A stretch of 64,000 nucleotides of DNA from Chlorella sorokiniana (GCA_025917655.1 CP084619.1:3577001-3641000), one strand, 5' to 3'; numbered from the stretch's first letter, positions 22,244 through 39,365 are shown. Notes: generated by a model from the sequence alone, not told the origin. A program made the numbers and translations.

Positions 22244-23723
22244 TTAGTCCATGCGCCCCTTAAGCGTCCGCGCAATCACCTTGTCCTTGGTGCTGCAGGA
22301 AGCGTGGGGGGCGAGACCCAGGTTGGGCGCAATAAGCATGGCTGCTTCAACCACATGGAACGCAGAAGCAAGAGGCTTGGTGCATGCCAGGCGGCTGCTC
22401 ACATGACATAGACCACCGCCCCCAGCCCGCCAGGCAGTCGCGGTCCTGCCCGCTGAGCAGCGCCTGGGACACAGTCTCAAACAGCTCCTCAGGGCCCTGG
22501 TGGGAGGGGGTTTGCAGGGTCGGAGGGGTAAGTACACAGTGGACAGAGGCAGGGTTGAAGGGGAGCTGAACGCATAGCCGGGCCTTTCGTAGCTTCATCC
22601 CGCTTCCTGCTCTGATGTTCGCGGCTGCGCCCAACCCTGCTCCGTGACCTTCCGGTGCCAAGGGGCCGCTCCCTCACCAGGTCTGGCCGCCAGAGCGACT
22701 CGCAGATGCCCAGCAGCGAGTCGGTGGCGGTGCCCGCCACCATGAAGTCCTTGGCTGTCTCCTGGGCGCCGATGGAGTCCATGCCGCACAGGTAGGGAGT
22801 ACCGTCCGGCTCCAACCCGGCTGCCAGGGGGAGGCAGCCGGCGGCGGGGCAGAATGAGGACTGTACAAGCCAATCGATTTTAAGCGCGGGTACCGCAAAG
22901 CAGCTTACAGAATGGAGAGCGAAAAGCAGGTGCTGCGTCATGACCAGAATCAAATAGGTTGTGCAACAACTCAAGTTACGGTGCAGGGAGTGCGGCTCAC
23001 CTATGACTGGTTGGCAGAAGTAGGGGCCAAAGCGGCGTTCGTACAGCGTGGCCGACACGAGCTGGCCAAAGGCGGAGGGCTTGATGTCGCGCTCCTCCCG
23101 CAGCTTGTACAGGTTGTGCTTGAAGGCGAAGCGCTGGGAGCTGCAGGGTGTGGTGCGGAGCAGTGAAGCATGAGCACCAGGCTTGCCTGGCGTGTGCACG
23201 CTGCCAAAGCTCAAAAGCTGGCGAGCGGCATGGTCAAGTGCGCGCCGTGCGCATGCTGTTGCCCAGCCTGTGGCAAGGCTCACAGCGTCTCAGCATCGGT
23301 GCCCAGCCCCGCCAGCCCGATGAACAGCTGGTCGTGGATCCTGTAGATCTTCTTGTAGTCGGTGGCCAGCGTCTGCAGCTGCACGCCAAACCGCAGGTCG
23401 CTGCCAATTGCCACGCACTCCTTGCCCGCCATGGCAATGATCGCCGATCCATTGTATTCGAAAATCGACTGCACGATGGAACATCCCCAAAGTGGGTGGT
23501 CAGCTCATGAAAGACGGTTGCTGGGGTACTGACTGCTGGCAAAGAGGCGGATGGGCGGCGGGGCAACGAGCAGGCCCCGCCAGGTGCTTGGTGAGAAGAG
23601 CACGGATTGCTGGAGCTGAAGACAAATAGGAAACCGCAAATGTATGCAACGGCAAGGCACGCCAAAGAGGCGCGGAGCAAGGACGAAAGGCAGCCAAGAA
23701 CTTCGCCCATCGCCGCTCACCAT
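22244..23723 (-). CDS. PSMB3: 20S proteasome subunit beta-3 (PSMB3/PBC)
   Basis: Non-catalytic beta-3 subunit of the 20S core. Exons by GT-AG borders: 23723-23721 (the ATG only), 23468-23284, 23140-23001, 22820-22678, 22496-22403 and 22292-22244; all phases agree. The product reads MSIFEYNGSAIIAMAGKECV, then LRFGVQLQTLATDYKKIYRI, HDQLFIGLAGLGTDAETLSQ, KLREERDIKPSAFGQLVSAT, LYERRFGPYFCQPVIAGLEP, GTPYLCGMDSIGAQETAKDF, PEELFETVSQALLSGQDRDC and VIARTLKGRMD. It matches plant PBC1 throughout (about 205 residues), including the invariant MSIFEYNGSA opening. That opening is what shows the start codon to be isolated on its own exon before a 252-base intron. No frameshift is needed. Divergent from the CGR1-like gene. 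Confidence 0.97.
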
Positions 23724-24318
23724 ACTGCCCTACTGGCCGGGCAACGGCCTCGCCTCTTCGCGCAAGTGCTCTATAACAAGCCGGTACAGTGCTGCAGCGA
23801 CTGATTGAGCACTGATCGATGTTTAGAAGCTGATCGAGGGGCTCTGCGATGGTTTCCGGGCGTTCGTCCACTCTCTACAGATGGTTGCAGGAAGCAATGA
23901 GTCTGTGGAGTAAGAATGCCGGCGGATGGTGCTGTATGCTGTACGTTCGGCGGGACATGTCGGCAAGAAGTCGATCTGTGGCTCCTCAGCAGGCGTCCAT
24001 CCTTAGTCAAGATTCAGGGTACTTCGTATAAACTTACATTGCATCTGTGCTCTTCCTCTGTCTTTGCGCATCTCCAGACTCAGCGTGTGTCAAGGTAGGA
24101 GCGGCACTGGAACCTTCGCTCTTTTCATAATTTGCATGGAGTTCAAAGTGTCGACAAGGCCTTCCAGCCGGGCTTTCAGCAGCCGCAATGCATGGCCTCA
24201 CGAGCGCCGCCATTTTGCTGAGCCCGGGGGTCCCGAATGTTGGCTACATACGGCAGCGACATGCATCTTTCTCACAGGAAGATCACCCCTGCTGCAGGCA
24301 CGCCACTCCTACTGCACA
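23724..24318. promoter_or_regulatory. Divergent promoter region, PSMB3 / CGR1-like gene
   Basis: 595 bp between start codons. This stretch is AT-richer than its surroundings, consistent with promoter sequence. No named motif was identified. Confidence 0.55.
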
Positions 24319-25075
24319 ATGGCGGCAGCAGCGGTGGAAGAGGTGCCCGTGCCGCCTCAATACAAGCCGCAGCCGCTGTATGATTTCCGCCAGTTTCCGG
24401 ATCAGACACGCGGCTTCAAGGTTGGGGTGACCAAGTGGGGCAAGGTTGGCACCAAGCGCAAGCTGGACGACTACGCAGAGCAGGTGAGGAGGGCTGGCTG
24501 CTTGTTATGTGTGGGTTGCTGCCGCTGTGGCTGACATTGTCTTTTCACAACCAGCTGTTGGGCAACGGATCTGGCGCTACGTCGGTCTCGCCAAGGTCCA
24601 GGTGGAGCTGCTGCCTGACAGCGCTCCCCCGCTGGCTTTCGCATTGCAGGTGGAGCAGGAGCGCGGCGTCATGGACGAGGGCGAGGCGGCGGCAGCGGTG
24701 GCAGCGGAGGTCACCCGAGTGTGCAAGCGCGCTAAGCACAACGTGGTGGGTGCTGGCAAGGCGTCTGGGCGGGACTGGAAGGTGCCGGGCCAGCGGGCGG
24801 GCAGCCTTAAGAACCCCAAGCTGAGCACCAGCTGGGAGAAGAAGATGGCGGACAAGGCGCAGGAGTCGGCGTTCAAGGAGCAGAAGCGGGCAGCGCTGGC
24901 AGCGGCCAAGGAGGCGGCGGCCGAGGTCAGGCGCAAGAAGGAGGCGGCCAAGCAGCGCAAGAAGGAGGCACAGGAGCGGTCGGCAGTCGTGACGCGCGTC
25001 AGCGCCGCCACTGCCAAGCGCATGATGAAGAGCAAGAAGGGGCGCAAGCTGCTGCAAACGCGGGACGTGCAGTGA
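24319..25075 (+). CDS. CGR1/CCDC86-like ribosome-biogenesis protein
   Basis: Small, very basic protein of the Cgr1 / coiled-coil-domain 86 family, nucleolar factors for 60S rRNA processing. Two exons, 24319-24483 and 24650-25075, join in phase 0. The product starts MAAAAVEEVPVPPQYKPQPL and has a middle with KRAKHNVVGAGKASGRDWKV and LKNPKLSTSWEKKMADKAQE, where the LxTSWExKM block is the family hallmark. A charged Lys/Arg/Glu/Ala helix follows (AAKEAAAEVRRKKEAAKQRK), then TAKRMMKSKKGRKLLQTRDV near the end. TGA is at 25073-25075. Length is about 196 residues. The family call comes from the SW-K/R-rich helix-basic tail arrangement, which is short and low in complexity, so moderate confidence. Confidence 0.75.
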
Positions 25076-25605
25076 TCCAAGTTGCTGGTGCTCCTTCTCT
25101 GTGCTCCGCCTGCAGTCAGCTCCTCCGCTGTGTACTCGTAGCTTTTCCCCGCTTTGCAGTCTCTGCTCGCTTTTGTTGCTTCACTGCCCCTCTTTTCTGT
25201 CATCGAGTCCGTGCTATCCATGTTTGTAAAGTATCAGTTCAGAAAAGCGGGCCATACTGCTGACTGGGCGGCGCTGTACTGGTTGGGACGCTTGCATCAC
25301 CGCCCCTGGGGCTCCGCCCCTCATGGTTCTGCTGGCACCGCCATTGGCATTGTTGAGGGGACCTACGCTTTAGTTGCTTTAAATCCACTGTCGACGACTT
25401 TCCGGTGCTTAAGAGCCCGGGTTTCTGCAGAACCAAGTCGGGAAAACCCTTCTCTGTGAAAAACGTAAGCCCCATTTCAACAAGACAGAATATATCATAA
25501 GGTCGTGAGTGTAGACGCTGAGTGGAGTGGCATTCGCGGGTGGCAGTGAAAGCGCCCGCCGCCGCTGCCCAACGACCCTCCTCCCCCGTGCACAGGCGAG
25601 GCAGA
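25076..25605. other. Intergenic region between two plus-strand genes
   Basis: Contains the 3' UTR of the CGR1-like gene and the promoter/5' UTR of the quinone oxidoreductase gene. It is less GC-rich, especially 25120-25260 and 25370-25510. No coding sequence seen. Confidence 0.55.
25225..25229 (+). terminator. TGTAA polyadenylation signal (CGR1-like gene)
   Basis: TGTAA about 150 bases past the CGR1-like stop, at a typical distance for a chlorophyte 3' UTR. Confidence 0.5.
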
Positions 25606-27455
25606 ATGGCGGAGCTCAGCGCAGCACCAAAGCCCGCGGTGAAGAAGATACAGTATGCGCAGCACGGCCCCTCCAGCGTGCTGCAGCTGGTCACCGAGGT
25701 TGCGCCGCCAGCTCGCAAGCGGGGCCAGGTGCTGGTCGACAACCGCGCCACGTCGGTGAACCCTGTGGACTACAAGGCAAGCCCACCGGTTGGCTGAAGG
25801 GGGAGGGTTATCAAACAGTTGTCAGGTTGGTTCGAGCTCTGTGCTTGTGCTGCTGTGGTGTCTGGCAAGGCACCGAGGGGGCCCGTGATTTTAACGACCC
25901 TTTGCTGTCAGCATCACATCAGAATGCCCAACTCACCGATCCCGGCAGCTCCGCAACGGCTTTGGCAAGCTCGCCGATCCCAGGCTGCCCGCCACGCCCG
26001 GTGGCGACGTGGCGGGAGTGGTGCTGGAGGCGGATGAGGGCGGCAGGTTCAAGCCGGGTGAGGCGGCTGCTGGCAGCTGCCGATGCAAGATGCCGGCGGC
26101 CGCGGGCCTCCCCCAACTGCTGCAATGCAACCCTGTGCACACCCTCCTGCATTGGCAGGGGACCGCGTGATGGGGCTGACGGCCTTCTGTGTTGGCGCTT
26201 ACAGCAGCCGCGTGGTGCTGCCAGAGGTCGCCCTGGCCCCCATCCCCGACGGCCTGGGCTTTGAGGAGGCTGCCGCGCTTCCGCTCGCCGGGCTCACGGC
26301 GTGGCAGGCACGGTTGCCTGAGCTGCTGTGGCTGCGGTGGAAGGATGGAATGCTTGCTTTAACCTTTGCCGCACAGCAGCTTACGGCGCCCGCCTGCGCT
26401 GAGTTCAGGCCCTGGAGCTGGCAAGGCTGAGCGAGGGGCAGCGGCTGCTGGTGCATGCCGGCGCGGGCGGCGTGGGCACCCTCTGCATCCAGCTGGCCAG
26501 GGCTCGGGGACTGCACGTCATCACCACCTGCTCCGCCGCAAATGCCGACTTCGTCAAGCAGGTGCCTGCGCGGCGGCGGGCACAACTCTCTGAAGCCTCG
26601 CGCTCACCAGCAGCTGCCTGCTCCTCCTTCCCGTGCTCGCAATCTGCCGCTGGCCTTGCCCCCCGTCTCTGCCACAGTTGGGCGCTGACGAGGTGATAGA
26701 CTACACGACGCAGCGCTTTGAGGCGGTGCTGCAGGAGCGGCCGGTGGACGCCGTGATTGACGGCGTAGTGCACGGCGAGCGGCTGAGCGACTACCAAAAC
26801 CGCAGGCAGGGACATGTGTTACCGCCTGTCTGGTGCTTGCGTTGCAGCGATCACTGCCGCTCTGGGTGCGATAGACGGACTTGGGTCACAAGCGGTGACC
26901 ATGTGCTCATGCCCGCTGCTGCCCGCAGCATGAGTGTGCTCAAGCGCAGCGGGACGTATGTGAGCCTGTTCCCCATGTTTGAAGTCTTGCCCATCTTGAA
27001 GGGGTAGGGTCAGGCTCAGATGCAGCCTTTCATCACAACTCACTGTGCTTTGGCCCATGACGTAGCCAGCAGAAGCTGGCACGCATGAGTCGGCAACCTG
27101 GGCTTGTGCCCCCACCCTGCCACCCTCACAGCTTCCTGCGCGGCGCACTGGGCCTGGCGCCGCGCTACCGCGTGGTGGTGGTGTCGCCCAACGGCGCCCA
27201 GCTGGAGCGCGTCGCGGCGCTGGTGGCTGAGGGCAAGGTCAAACCGGTCATTGCGGCCGTGATGCCGCTGGAGCAGGCCGGGTGGGCATCCGCTGCAGGG
27301 GCCACAACCCTTGTGCTGCCTGCGGCGCTGCGACCAGCCACAGTGGGTGGCAGCCAGGTCACCGCTGCCGTGATTGGTTTGCTTGCAGGGAGGCGCAGGA
27401 TAAGGTGGCCAGGGGCCACACGCGAGGCAAGATTGTGCTCAAGATTGCCGACTAG
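25606..27455 (+). CDS. NADPH:quinone oxidoreductase-like protein (zinc-free MDR family)
   Basis: Medium-chain dehydrogenase/reductase of the quinone-oxidoreductase class, similar to chloroplast-envelope ceQORH and plant reductases of reactive carbonyls. Starts MAELSAAPKPAVKKIQYAQH. The GroES-like domain follows (VLVDNRATSVNPVDYKA, GFGKLADPRLPATPGGDVAG, DRVMGLTAFCVGAYSSRVVL, LGFEEAAALPLAGLTAWQAL). The Rossmann motif is LLVHAGAGGVGTLCIQLARA, then NADFVKQLGADEVIDYTTQR, RPVDAVIDGVV, MSVLKRSGTYVSLFPMFEVL, RYRVVVVSPNGAQLERVAAL and the family ending HTRGKIVLKIAD (TAG 27453-27455). No catalytic zinc ligands were seen, as expected for this class. Around seven introns are inferred. No clear transit peptide, consistent with ceQORH, which lacks a cleaved one. 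The substrate is not predictable from sequence. Confidence 0.9.
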
Positions 27456-27756
27456 CGTCGTTGGCGGCGGCTCTGGAAACCAGCAGGGAGCCCAGAACAG
27501 AGCCCGGTGCTTCACCTTTGTGCTACTGTGGGACATACTTTTAAGTGCAGTAAGCACCATTCTGACAGTCCCCTGAGGGTGGCGCGTCCAAAGCAGGGCT
27601 GAACCAACAGGTCAGGCAGGGTTAAAGCAGGAGTGGCAAGCTTTGAGGGGGGGAGTGGCCAAAAGCGAAGCGCAGCGCTGGAGAAGCAAGCAAGAGGCAG
27701 ACGTTGACATGGCAGGTAAAAAGGAGACAGTAAACAGGGCGGCCTGCCGCGCGCAG
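27456..27756. other. Short convergent intergenic stretch
   Basis: 301 bp between the quinone oxidoreductase and SGF11 stops. No coding sequence and no clear polyadenylation motif. Confidence 0.5.
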
Positions 27757-31935
<4,179 letters not shown>

Positions 31936-32398
31936 GTTCAGTCCACCCGCATCCCATCGCCGCCTTTTTGTTTCCTGCTCCTTTCCCACCCGCTACACCT
32001 GCTTCCTGCTGCTTTGCTGCTCCACCCCTCCTGATTATGCAACAACCGTACTCATGCGGCACTGCCCACCCCGCACAGCACCGCTCTTTGCTGCAATCAA
32101 TTCATGACTGCCAGCATCGGCGCCGGCATATTGATCCAATAAACCTTGAGTAACACACACATGCCTACACCCAAGCAAGCCGCTGGCAGGCCTGTCGGCT
32201 TCCTGACCTCTCGTGATCACGTGTGCGCTGAGCTGGTTGCCCTTGGGTGTGAGGGATGCGATGCGTTCGCGTAGGGTGCATTACACGGCGCCAGCAGCAG
32301 GCAAAACCATTCCTCTGCTACTCGGCGCCGGCTCTGCCGAGGGTGCGGCGGCATCGAACGGCCGTAAGCCGCGCGTAGCCAGCCGCCCGAGGGGCCGC
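31936..32398. other. Convergent intergenic stretch
   Basis: 3' flanks of PDS and RPS18. The middle (about 32030-32165) is AT-richer with short CA runs. It holds the minus-strand TGTAA at 32281-32285. No coding sequence seen. Confidence 0.55.
32281..32285 (-). terminator. TGTAA polyadenylation signal (RPS18)
   Basis: Minus-strand TGTAA 114 bases after the RPS18 stop codon, a typical distance. Confidence 0.6.
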
Positions 32399-33793
<1,395 letters not shown>

Positions 33794-34273
33794 GGTGAAC
33801 CACGGCTCCAGTCCCACTGAACCTACTGAGCGGGATGAAAGAGGCAGAGCCGGCCCGCATGCGCCCCAAGTCCACTCCGACCCAGGGTGTCTGCCAGCGA
33901 GGCACCCGCCGGTGTGAGCTCTGAAGGTCCTTCCGCCTCTCGAAATCAAAATTGCTGCGTGTGTATATGCGTTCCTCTACACTAGGGTAGCAGGAGCCCA
34001 GGGAAGGCTGGCTGTCACCGGCACCTCAGCTGATCACGGCTTCCTCCGCTTTAGGACACCAGCACGCTTTAGGCAAGTTTTACAGGCGACTGATGAGCGC
34101 ACATCGGCCACCAATTCCCTGCTACCGCCGAGTGCTCCTCCGCCCGCTGGCTTGCTCCGCCAGCAGGACAAAGCCGCCTGTTCTGCGGCCAGCTGCAGGC
34201 ATACACTGATTCGCCTACCTCTTGTGCCCCTCCAGGACTATACCGCTGCGGTTCCTGGCGGCGGGAGGGCGCC
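33794..34273. promoter_or_regulatory. Divergent promoter region, RPS18 / ZC3HC1-like gene
   Basis: 480 bp between start codons; it must serve a highly expressed ribosomal gene on one side. No TATA box or named element was recognised. An AT-richer patch lies at about 33940-33990, near the RPS18 side. Confidence 0.55.
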
Positions 34274-36483
34274 ATGTCGAGCCGCGAGCGCATGCAGAAG
34301 GCGCTGGACTCGCTGCTCTACCTGCCCCACCTGCAGGCCCAGCACAGCGACGAGCAGAGCCTGCCAGCGGCGTCGCCGGGGGCCGGCAGCAGCGGCGTGG
34401 CGGGCAAGGGGCGCCCCTGGGACCGCGGCGACCTCTTCCGCCGCCTGGCCACCTTCCGCTCCTCCACCTGGTTCTGCAAGCCCGCCGCCATCAGCCCTGT
34501 GGAGTGCGCGCGGCGCGGCTGGACCAACGCCGCCGCCGACCTGCTCAGCTGCGAGGTGGGCATGAGCAAAGGAGGGGAAGGGTGCTGTTTTTCAGCAGCT
34601 TGCAGTCTGCACGGAGAGCCCGCACATTGATTTGGGCTGCCGTGCTGCTGCTCAGCTGCATCCACCATGTGTCGTTGCCCCCCCCGCGTGCCCGCCCAAC
34701 CCCTCTTCCTGCGCTTGCAGTTCTGCAAGGCAAAGCTGAGCTGTCCCATCCCGCCGGATCTGCTGCCGGAGGAGGCGGCAGCGGCGGCGCAGCGCTACGC
34801 ACCCCGCCTCGCCGACGCACACGACGCCGCCTGCCCCTGGCGCACCTCCGCCTCCTCCCCCTCCCTCCTCCAGTTCCCGCCCCTCACAGCGGTGCGCGTC
34901 CAGCAGGCCGCTGCAGGCGGGGCTGCTGTAGCAGGCCGCTGCAGGCGGGGCTGCGGCCAGAGGCCACCTGGATCCTCGCTGTGCACCGCTTCGTGGCCCA
35001 CCCCGAGCACACGCTCCTTGCCTGCCTGGTTTCCTGCAGGAGGCGGTGCGCCGAGACTTTGATGCGCGCTGTGCGGCGCTGCAGCGCCTGGCCTGCCTGC
35101 CCCCTCTCCTTGGAGTCGTGTGAGGCGGCGGCGACGGCGGCGGGCAAGGCCAGCCTGGATGCGCTGCTGCTGCAGGGCCCGCCCAGCCCGGCACCCGCAG
35201 GCGGCGGCGGCGGCGGGGGCGCCGCGGCTGGCGGCTGCTTCCGCCAGCCTGGAGCAGGGTGTGGCTGTGCTGGGGTCGGCGTCGTTCCAGGCGCGGGCGC
35301 GGCTGCTGGCTCTCAGCGGCTGGGACCTCAAGCTGCTGACAGCCGCGCCGCTGCCGCCCGCCGCGGGGGAGGAGCAGCAGGCTGCGCCTCATCAGCAGGC
35401 GGCGCCTGCGCTGCCCGCGCTGGTGGGCCCGGAGAGCGCGGCCCTGCTGTGCGCGCTGTGCAGCGCCAAGGCGGGCCTGTGGACCTTCTTCCCGCAGTGC
35501 AAGCCTGTCGTGCTGGCTGCACCCCGCCCCCTGGGCAGCGGCGGCCAGCCGCTCACCACGTCTGTCAGCAGGGCGGCCGTCAGCCGCAACGTGGCCGCAG
35601 ACATGGGCACCACCATCGCCGGAGGCACCATGCAGCCCGCAGCGGGGGCAGCAGCGGCACCCTTTGGCGCCAGCGCGCAGCCGGCGTTTGGGTTTGGTGC
35701 CCCGCGCCGTCACCTGCCCAAGCGGTTGACCAGGGGACATCCCCTGGCACCACCTCGCCGCAGCAGGCAGACCAAACGCCCTCTCCTTTCGGCAGGGGCA
35801 GTGGCAGCAGCTTGCCTGTGTTTGGGTTTGCGGCGCTGCAGGTGGCCAGCCCAGCGGCGGCGGAGGGCAGCACGCCGCGGCAGCAGGGTGGCACGGTGGC
35901 TCCCCCAAAGCGCAAGCAGCCCGACTTCAGCTGGGAGGCGGTCATGGCCGACATTGCAGCCAAGGAGGAGGCAGCCAAGCGCAGCAAGGTTGCCAGCAGC
36001 ACCCCCCAGCGGTGGCGTTCCCGCGCCTGCGGCAGCACCCGGTGGCCGGCAGCAGGTGGCCTCGGCTGCCGCGGTAGCGGCCAAGTACCAGAGCGCGGCG
36101 CCAATGCAGCTGGACCCGCTGGCGCTGCACCGCCCCTTCTGCCCTTGGGTCAATTCCACGCAGGCAAGCGGGCCGCGCAGGCGAGGGGTGGGCGGGTGGC
36201 TCGCGCAGAGGACGCTGGATGCTCTCCACAGCCAGTGTCGGTCTGTACGCGGTAACCCTTGCCGGCGCTGCTGTTTTGGTCCTCCTGTGCAACAGGCTGG
36301 AGATAAGGAGGGACGGTGTGGCTGGCGGTGGTGCCTGCAGCAGCTTGCAGCTTCTGCATCAACGGCAGCAGGCACACGAGACATGCCAGCAGCTTTGGAC
36401 GACGACGACGGCGGCAGCAGCAAGGACTGGGATCCTGCCAAATTACTGCGCAGCGTTTGCAGCAGGTGGATGTGCAGAAGTAA
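34274..36483 (+). CDS. ZC3HC1/NIPA-like C3HC zinc-finger protein
   Basis: Similar to ZC3HC1 (NIPA), a nuclear-basket protein reported as an F-box-like SCF subunit, and plant ILP1-type proteins. Exon 1, 34274-34555: MSSRERMQKALDSLLYLPHL ... LFRRLATFRSSTWFCKPAAI, SPVECARRGWTNAAADLLSC, the first half of the zf-C3HC domain. Exon 2 from 34721: FCKAKLSCPIPPDLLPEEAA, YAPRLADAHDAACPWR and LLQFPPLT. Then EAVRRDFDARCAALQRLACL (from about 35039), KASLDALLLQGP, FQARARLLALSGWDLKLLTA, VGPESAALLCALCSAKAGLW. The second finger is DPLALHRPFCPWVNST, before GWLAQRTLDALHSQ. The end is DWDPAKLLRSVLQQVDVQK with TAA at 36481-36483, reached after a one-base slip in a TTT run at 36456-36458; both downstream copies of this tail have the extra T. 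Other frame changes are likely near 35110-35230. Low-complexity middle. Confidence 0.83.
34907..34957. repeat. Two-copy direct repeat of about 27 bp in an intron
   Basis: The phrase CAGGCCGCTGCAGGCGGGGC occurs twice in succession, separated by TGCTGTAG, in the intron before the EAVRRDFD exon of the ZC3HC1-like gene. Simple local duplication. Confidence 0.6.
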
Positions 36484-36692
36484 GAAATGGAGCCGGCACA
36501 TGTGATTGATTGGATGGAACGCTAGGGGATCTCTGCACATATGTGTGACGCAAACAGGGCTCTGGCATCAGCAGAAAAACTGCTTCATCCATTCTCCACT
36601 TGCACATCATGCTGGTTGCCACGCTCCAGTGGTGCCTGCTGCTGCTGCTGCTGCTCTGACGGGTGGGCCTCCTCCTTCTCCTGTTCAAGCTG

Positions 36693-38890
36693 TTAGAACC
36701 AGGACAGCTCCTTCGCCACCCAGTTGAAAGTGAGGTCGGAGCGCAGCGCCTTGGCGATGGCCTCATGCAGCGGGCCCTCGCGCGGGACCTCAGGCCGTGC
36801 CAGCGCAGCGTCCACCCCCAAGGTGCTTGGCCCAATCCTGCGCACAGCTTGCCAACACAAGCAGCCAAACTTTGGGGGAGGGACTGAGTTGGCCAAGCCG
36901 GTCATGTCTGCGCCCTGCCATCCCTTAATGGTTGTGCAGCAGTTGTTACGAGTGCTGGCAGCCAGTGGTCTGCGGCACCCGCTGCGCCCACATGCGCCCC
37001 CTCTTCCGCTCCTTCATACACCACTTTTCCAACCATACACGCACACGCAACTCACGTGGCACGCCAGTTCCAGGCAGTCGTCCTCTGCGTAGTTGTCCAG
37101 CGCGGCATAACCCTCGTCAGCGGCAGCGAAGTAGCCGCCACCATTGAAGCACCCAATGGCCTGCATTTCTTCGTGGTATATCTTCTGCGGGGCAGGTGGA
37201 GGGGGCCCAGAGCAGGAGCTGTCATGCCAGGCCTGGGCAGCGGCCGAGCAGGAGGCAAGCTGCTAGCCGGGCAAGAAGGGCAAGGCACCTTGAAGTTTAT
37301 CCAGCGGCTTTCACTCCCCAGCAGGCTCATGCGAATCTGCATGTGTTAAATCACTGCGGGTACCAGTCATATACCGTAAGCAGCAACGCAGCAGGCCAAC
37401 TGCGCGAAGCAATGCAGGATGAGCGTGCAACAAGGGGTTTTGCTCAGCTGCTTTGCTGCGTGAGGCGCTCACCGAGGGATAGTTGGTGTGCTTGGTGGCC
37501 CAGTCCGCAAACTGCAGGATCGGCAGCAATGACTCCTGGCTGGGCGCCCATTTGCCGCCCTTGAGGTGCGCCGCCACGTCCTCGATCTCGCACATGGCAT
37601 CCCTGCAGGCCAGCAACAGCACATATGCTAGGCGCTGCGATGTGGACATGCGCAGCAGGTATTCTGGCAAGGATCCTGTGTGCAGGCTGGCCAGCCGGCC
37701 ACTGCTGCTGCCTCCTGACCAAAAAGAGCGCGTGAGCAAGCGACGTCACCGGCCTGCCCCACGCCCAGCTCACGTCAGCGTGCCCCCAGCCGAGCCAGGG
37801 CAGCCGCCAGCTTGGCGCGCCGCTTCTGCACGCTTTCCATCGCCTTGCGCGTGCGCTGCTGTGCCTTGCTGACGCGTTGCGCGGCGTATACCTGCATGGC
37901 CTTTACGTTGCCATGCTTGCTCTGCGCGGCGCGGAGCAGCTGGGTCAGGCCGTACACTTGGGCGGTGGTGGCCCAGGCGGCCCTGCAGGCACAGAATCAC
38001 AGCCAACCCCGCTGGTGAGCAGGCTGTGCGGGCGTGATTCTCGCAGTGAACTGGGCTCAGCGTTCACGCTTCCTACCAGGCTCCTGAATTACGAAACGCC
38101 CTGCCATGCCACCAGCCCTGGCCCCTGACCCACCGCCTCTTGAGCATGTGCGGCAGCCTCCACAGCTCCTCGTCTGTGAGCAGCAGCGCCGCCTTGGCTT
38201 TGGTGGCAGCAATGCCCATGCAGCGCAGGCGCTCGCACTCAGCGTACACGTGCTGCGGCACCCATTCGGGGGCGCACTGGGTGGATGGGTGTGTGTGGGG
38301 GGGGACGGCCGGGAGTGTTGGGTGGGAGGCGCTTACAGGCGGGTGGATAGCGAGCAGGGCAGGCAATTGGCCAGGGGAGGACTTGCTTCAGGAACCACTG
38401 ACAGCCTTGAGAATGGACTCTGGGCAAACAACACCGAACCAGCCCACCTCCTTGTAGCCCTGCATCATCTGCTTGACGGTGGGCAGGCGCTCCATCTTGG
38501 AGAGCTTGATGCCTGCGAGGTGCGCCTCCTCCCACCGCTCCTCGGCAGGCACCACCGCAATGTCGCTGGCGCGGGCGCCCTCCTTCGCAGGGTACATGGC
38601 TCCCAGGGCATGCCAAAACGTGCCCTTGGCCAGGTCGTTCAGCGCCCTGGGCACAAGGGAGCACATCGCTTGTTGGAATGCTGGGTGGGAAGCCTGGCAG
38701 CGGGCAACCCACACCTGCACGTCTGTGCCAACGAAGCTATGTCCTGTGCAGCTGTGACGGGGTTGTTGAGGATGTCCTGGGTGACAATGTGCTCAGCAAC
38801 CATCTCCAGCACATCAGGGGGCAGTGAGGCCAGGGCAGCAGGGCGTCCACCAGCAGCCCCCTCTCCATCATTCTGGCGGCGAGGAGGCAT
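36693..38890 (-). CDS. F-box-like protein, tandem copy A
   Basis: I do not recognise the family. The N-terminus, MPPRRQNDGEGAAGG, leads into AALASLPPDVLEMVAEHIVT, which looks like an F-box start (LPxDVLxxIxxxL). Further exons: ALNDLAKGTFWHALGAMYPA, LAGIKLSKMERLPTVKQMMQ (to about 38460); PEWVPQHVYAECERLRCMGI and LLTDEELWRLPHMLKRRW; VYGLTQLLRAAQSKHGNVKA with TRKAMESVQKRRAKLAAALA (a helical basic segment); DAMCEIEDVAAHLKGGKWAP and QESLLPILQFADWATKHTNY; CFNGGGYFAAADEGYAALDN with LELACH; and PEVPREGPLHEAIAKALRSD. Copy A differs from B and C: two bases are missing at 36814-36819, and its tail stops early (KELSWF, then TAA) before a Gln run that stays open in B and C. It may have a changed or non-functional C-terminus. 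Convergent with the ZC3HC1-like gene. Confidence 0.6.
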
Positions 38891-39365
38891 TGTGAACTGT
38901 ATCAATTGACTCTTCTCTCGCGGTCTGGCGGCTTGGCCGCTTTACAAGGTCCCGAGAGGGAGAGGTTCGCAAGCCCCTCGGCCAAAAGCCAATCCTCGCG
39001 CCGAGAGAAGTAAACTGCGCGCCCATAAACTGTTTCCGGGGGATGGCCCCTTGGATGTGAGTTCGTTTCTCACCCCCAGCATGCTTGCCGTCAATGGACC
39101 CAAGGCGCAAGCGCCGAGCCGCAGCAGCACCTCTCATCAAGCGACCCATTACTGAGCAGCATGTTCTCAAGATAAGATGAGACCCTACAGACACATACTT
39201 GGTTTTAAGTACATGTCCCCATCCTCCAAATCCAGCCCGCCACTGGGAGAAGACGCCTGCATGCCGGCAGCCGAAGTGCCTGCATATCTTCCTGCAGCGT
39301 GCCTGCATGCGGTCAGCTTGTTAGAGCACGTTGACACTCAGTACACTGGGCATGTTGCCGCAGAC
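38891..39365. promoter_or_regulatory. Upstream spacer of F-box-like copy A
   Basis: Promoter and spacer between copy A and the tail relic of unit B. A phrase near 39215-39270 (CCACTGGGAGAAGACGCCTG) recurs at about 42390 in unit C's leader, and in degraded form near 45510-45530. Confidence 0.6.
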
